From Bacilli bacterium (GTDB lineage: Bacteria > Bacillota_I > Bacilli_A > RFN20 > CAG-826): DNA of 25,402 nt. Positions within the stretch are counted from its first letter, which is position 1, and every line of letters begins with the position of its first letter. Location of the stretch: positions 1 through 25,402 of the forward strand of contig CAAFZT010000001.1 of the NCBI GenBank assembly GCA_900767605.1. The letters run 5' to 3'. Position numbers and translations under genes: made by a program. Of the stretch, positions 23,213-25,402 are shown piece by piece. The notes beneath the pieces were generated by a model. It was given only the letters and a program-made list of their open reading frames with translations, did no database searches and was not told where the DNA came from.

Positions 23213-24400
23213 ATGGAACCTAATACTAATAACACCGTTCAAACCAAAGAAAACCTCTATCCTTTCTTCGTTTCCATTCGCTTCCGCGGCAGTGATAAAT
23301 CTTATTTCTTCTCCACTTCCTTCTCCGATTTAAAACCGGGCGATCTTGTGGTGGTTGAAACAATTTCGGGCTATGAAATTGGAACAGTATGCACAACGTC
23401 CACTCCTCTTTCCTTCTATCATTCCTCCCTGGAATTAAAGCCCATTTTACGTCGGCCCAACAAAGGGGATATGTCCAATTACGAATACAACCTCGCTCAA
23501 GGAAAGAAAGCGTTGGAAATTTGTAGACGTGACGTTGAAGTCCTTGGCCTAGCCATGGATTTGATCGATGCTGTTTATACCTTAGATGGGGAAAAAGTTA
23601 CCATTACTTATACCTCCCCTGAAAAACGCGTGGATTTCCGTGAATTGCTCCATATGCTCGCACCAGAACTAGGATGCCGAGTGGAGTTACGCCAAATCGC
23701 GAACCGCGATAAAGCGAAGATGATTGGAGGAATTGGTATTTGCGGCCTGCCTCTTTGCTGTTCCACTTTCTTGAATAGTTTTGAAGGTATTTCCATCCAG
23801 CGTGCCAAAAACCAAATGCTGACAATCAACATTCCGAAGCTTTCTGGCCCCTGCGATAAATTGATTTGCTGTCTCCTTTATGAAGACGACGCCTATACGG
23901 AAGCCAAAAAAGAATTCCCGCGTCATGGTGAAGTCATTCATACGCCCGAAGGGGATTACAGCGTTGACTCCTTTAATGTTCTTTCCAAAAACGTTCGTTT
24001 GGTCAATGCGACTCGCGACGACTATAAGACCTATCCGTTAGAAGACATCCGGGCCATGCAAAGAGGAACCTACAAAAAGAAGGAAGAAGATGGTCACCTC
24101 CATTTAGAATTGCCCGATTACAATATTGGCGGAAGAAGCTTCAACGAATCCAACGACCGCAATCAAAAACCTAATAAAGACAACAATCCAGGGCGGAAAA
24201 ATAATCAAAACAACAAAAACCGCAAGGGAAACAATCAGCCAAATCGTGGTCCGTCTTCTAGCCCAAACAATCGTCTACAACAGGGAAACAATAATTCCAA
24301 AGACCAGCGAAATAGTAAAGGCAACCATCGGAACTTTCATGGAAAGCATCGCCCAAATCGCGGCCCATCCAGCCCCAATGAAGGAATCAAGAAATCATGA
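23213..24400 (+). CDS. ricT: PSP1-domain protein RicT (YaaT) with Asn-rich tail
   Basis: Known in Bacillus as part of the Ric (Y) complex with RicA and RicF, an iron-sulfur complex that works with RNase Y in RNA maturation and affects sporulation and competence. The 395-residue product has the PSP1 core with GGIGICGLPLCC, STFLNSFEGISIQRAKNQ, and GPCDKLICCLLYE; these Cys pairs fit cluster binding. ATG 23213 is chosen for AAGGAG seven bases upstream (AAGGAGTAA, which includes the holB stop). Residues from about 311 to the end form an 85-residue disordered tail very rich in Asn, Lys, Arg, Gly and Pro, with PNRGPSS present twice. Bacillus YaaT lacks such a tail. Confidence 0.93.
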   Translation: MEPNTNNTVQTKENLYPFFVSIRFRGSDKSYFFSTSFSDLKPGDLVVVETISGYEIGTVCTTSTPLSFYHSSLELKPILRRPNKGDMSNYEYNLAQGKKALEICRRDVEVLGLAMDLIDAVYTLDGEKVTITYTSPEKRVDFRELLHMLAPELGCRVELRQIANRDKAKMIGGIGICGLPLCCSTFLNSFEGISIQRAKNQMLTINIPKLSGPCDKLICCLLYEDDAYTEAKKEFPRHGEVIHTPEGDYSVDSFNVLSKNVRLVNATRDDYKTYPLEDIRAMQRGTYKKKEEDGHLHLELPDYNIGGRSFNESNDRNQKPNKDNNPGRKNNQNNKNRKGNNQPNRGPSSSPNNRLQQGNNNSKDQRNSKGNHRNFHGKHRPNRGPSSPNEGIKKS

Positions 24401-25254
24401 ATCGAGAATTGAATTTTGAAGGCCAATCACCCCTTCTTTATTTAATTGCCACTCCAATCGGCAATTTAAAGGAATTTTCTCCACGCGCTTTGGAGGTTCT
24501 ATCCGAAACGGATTACGTCGCTGCGGAAGATACAAGAAATTCTGGCAAGCTATTATCTTATTTTCAGATATCAAAACCCTTCATCAGTTGTCATGAGCAT
24601 AACGAAGAAGAGGCCGCCTCTTCCATCGTCTCCTTACTAAAAAGTGGGAAAAAGGTGTGCTATATGTCTGACGCCGGATACCCCACCGTCAGTGATCCGG
24701 GCCAAAGGCTTGTTGCCCGCTGTCTTGACGAAGGCATCAAAATCTCGGTTGTCAGCGGCCCAAGCGCGGCTATCAACGCCTTAGCGTGCTCCGGTTTAGA
24801 TTCTTCCCACTTCTATTTCGAAGGCTTTTTGCCTGCCAAAGAATCGGAACGTAACCAAGAATTGCGGGAACTTGCCAAGCGAGAAGAAACATTGATTTTC
24901 TACGAATCCCCCCATCGAATCACCCGAACTTTAGTTGCGATGGCGGCAAGCCTAGGCAACCGGAAGGCCGTAATAGCAAGAGAAATCACCAAGGCACACG
25001 AAGAATTTATCCGAGGAACTTTGACGGATCTTGCTTGTGAACCCGAAGACAGTTTACGGGGTGAGATGGTCATCGTCGTCGAAGGAAATAAGGAAAAGAA
25101 AGAAACTACCGATGCGGAAATCGGCTTAGCCTTAAGGGAAGAATTAGATTGGGGCAGATCGGGAAAAGAAGCCGTTAAAAACGTCGCTTCCAATCTAAAC
25201 GTGCAAAAAAACCGCGTCTACGATCTTTATCTTCGTAACTTCACGGAAAAATAA
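24397..25254 (+). CDS. rsmI: 16S rRNA (cytidine-2'-O)-methyltransferase RsmI
   Basis: Methylates the ribose of C1402 in 16S rRNA at the decoding centre. The 285-residue product is in the tetrapyrrole methylase fold: LYLIATPIGNLKEFSPRAL (about 14-32), AAEDTRNSGKLL, SDAGYPTVSDPGQRL, VVSGPSAAINAL and FYESPHRI are all recognisable RsmI signatures. The ATG overlaps the ricT stop by four bases. It is the last gene of the plus-strand run. No strong terminator follows, only a weak imperfect stem before TTCTTT near 25280. Confidence 0.96.
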   Translation: MNRELNFEGQSPLLYLIATPIGNLKEFSPRALEVLSETDYVAAEDTRNSGKLLSYFQISKPFISCHEHNEEEAASSIVSLLKSGKKVCYMSDAGYPTVSDPGQRLVARCLDEGIKISVVSGPSAAINALACSGLDSSHFYFEGFLPAKESERNQELRELAKREETLIFYESPHRITRTLVAMAASLGNRKAVIAREITKAHEEFIRGTLTDLACEPEDSLRGEMVIVVEGNKEKKETTDAEIGLALREELDWGRSGKEAVKNVASNLNVQKNRVYDLYLRNFTEK

Positions 25255-25289
25255 AGCTCAATCATTGGATAAAGGATGGAGTTCTTTAA

Positions 25290-25314
25290 TGTGGACCCCA
25301 TGTCAAGGACACTT
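25290..25314. mobile_element. Possible IS3-family-like terminal inverted repeat
   Basis: TGTGGACCCC (25290-25299) followed by GTCAAGGACACTT recalls, from memory, ends of IS3-family elements of the IS150 group, which start with TG, then a GACCCC/GCACCC block and a TTGGAC-like block. No transposase is visible and no second end is in the window, so this is only a resemblance. Confidence 0.25.
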
Positions 25315-25340
25315 AATAAAAAGCGCCCTTGATGCGATTC

Positions 25341-25365
25341 CATTGCAATGACCCCCTAGGGGGTC
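25341..25365. repeat. Two abutting perfect palindromes
   Basis: CATTGCAATG (25341-25350) is a perfect 10-bp palindrome. It shares its last base with GACCCCCTAGGGGGTC (25350-25365), a perfect 16-bp palindrome. The bases are certain. A 16-bp perfect palindrome without a loop is not a terminator and suggests a protein-binding or recombination site. Confidence 0.7.
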
Positions 25366-25402
25366 GCGCCGGCACTTCGCCTTAATCCGCCTCCGCATGG
25401 GG

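Larger units (their letters stand above)
25255..25402. other. Gene-free right edge with palindromes and an IS-like end
   Basis: No open frame or RNA gene was recognised here. The stretch holds an IS3-terminus-like sequence (25290-25314), a 10-bp palindrome and a 16-bp palindrome, then GC-rich sequence to the end of the window. It may be the start of a mobile element or of an intergenic repeat that continues beyond the window. Confidence 0.4.

Noticed and set aside
25258..25290. Terminator after rsmI
   Set aside because: The only stem is imperfect with a long loop and a broken T-tract, too weak to call.

Overview
The window looks like chromosomal housekeeping DNA of a member of the Bacillota (Firmicutes), class Bacilli in the broad sense. 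The gene content and order (comFA-comFC-secA-prfB; prfA-prmC followed by Sua5 and RpiB functions; dnaX-ybaB-recR...tmk...holB-ricT...rsmI) match arrangements known from Bacillus. Base composition is moderate (mid-40s % G+C by eye), TGA is used as a stop and TGG encodes Trp, so the code is standard and not the Mycoplasma code. The UvrB beta-hairpin sequence resembles what I recall from mollicute-type UvrB. An uncultured gut Bacilli/Erysipelotrichia-like lineage near the Mollicutes is my best guess, and it is an inference.

Layout. 1-480: a minus-strand tRNA-Ala(CGC) gene with its own promoter and terminator, plus a second hairpin at the left edge. 487-2045: a plus-strand pair, a Y-family lesion-bypass polymerase of UvrX type overlapping a YolD-like gene. 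2085-4137: a divergent pair, an M29 aminopeptidase (minus) and a multi-pass membrane protein (plus), with overlapping -10 elements. 4176-5737: minus-strand folD-phoH. 5824-18652: a long run of minus-strand genes, transcribed right to left: prfA, prmC, a sua5-rpiB fusion, comFA, comFC, secA, prfB, yitT-like, uvrB, a HAD phosphatase and secG, ended by a clear terminator. 18763-25254: the divergent plus-strand run dnaX, ybaB, recR, tmk, holB, ricT, rsmI. The last 150 bases hold no gene but contain tandem palindromes and an insertion-sequence-like end.

How the genes work together. PrfA and PrfB are the two release factors and PrmC methylates the GGQ glutamine of both. Sua5 supplies the threonylcarbamoyl group for t6A tRNA modification and RsmI methylates 16S rRNA, so much of the window serves translation. 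SecA and SecG belong to the same protein translocase. DnaX, HolB (clamp loader), Tmk (dTTP supply), RecR, YbaB, UvrB, ComFA/ComFC and the Y-family polymerase serve replication, repair and DNA uptake. RicT belongs to the Ric/Y complex, known for RNA maturation.

I saw no CRISPR array, toxin-antitoxin module, phage gene or intact transposon. The points worth a second look are: a Sua5-RpiB fusion; a SecA whose zinc-binding tail is replaced by a long linker plus a new-looking helical domain; an Asn-rich tail on RicT; palindromes inside the secA and prfA/dnaX promoters; several start codons that look leaderless; and the unexplained palindromes at the right edge.
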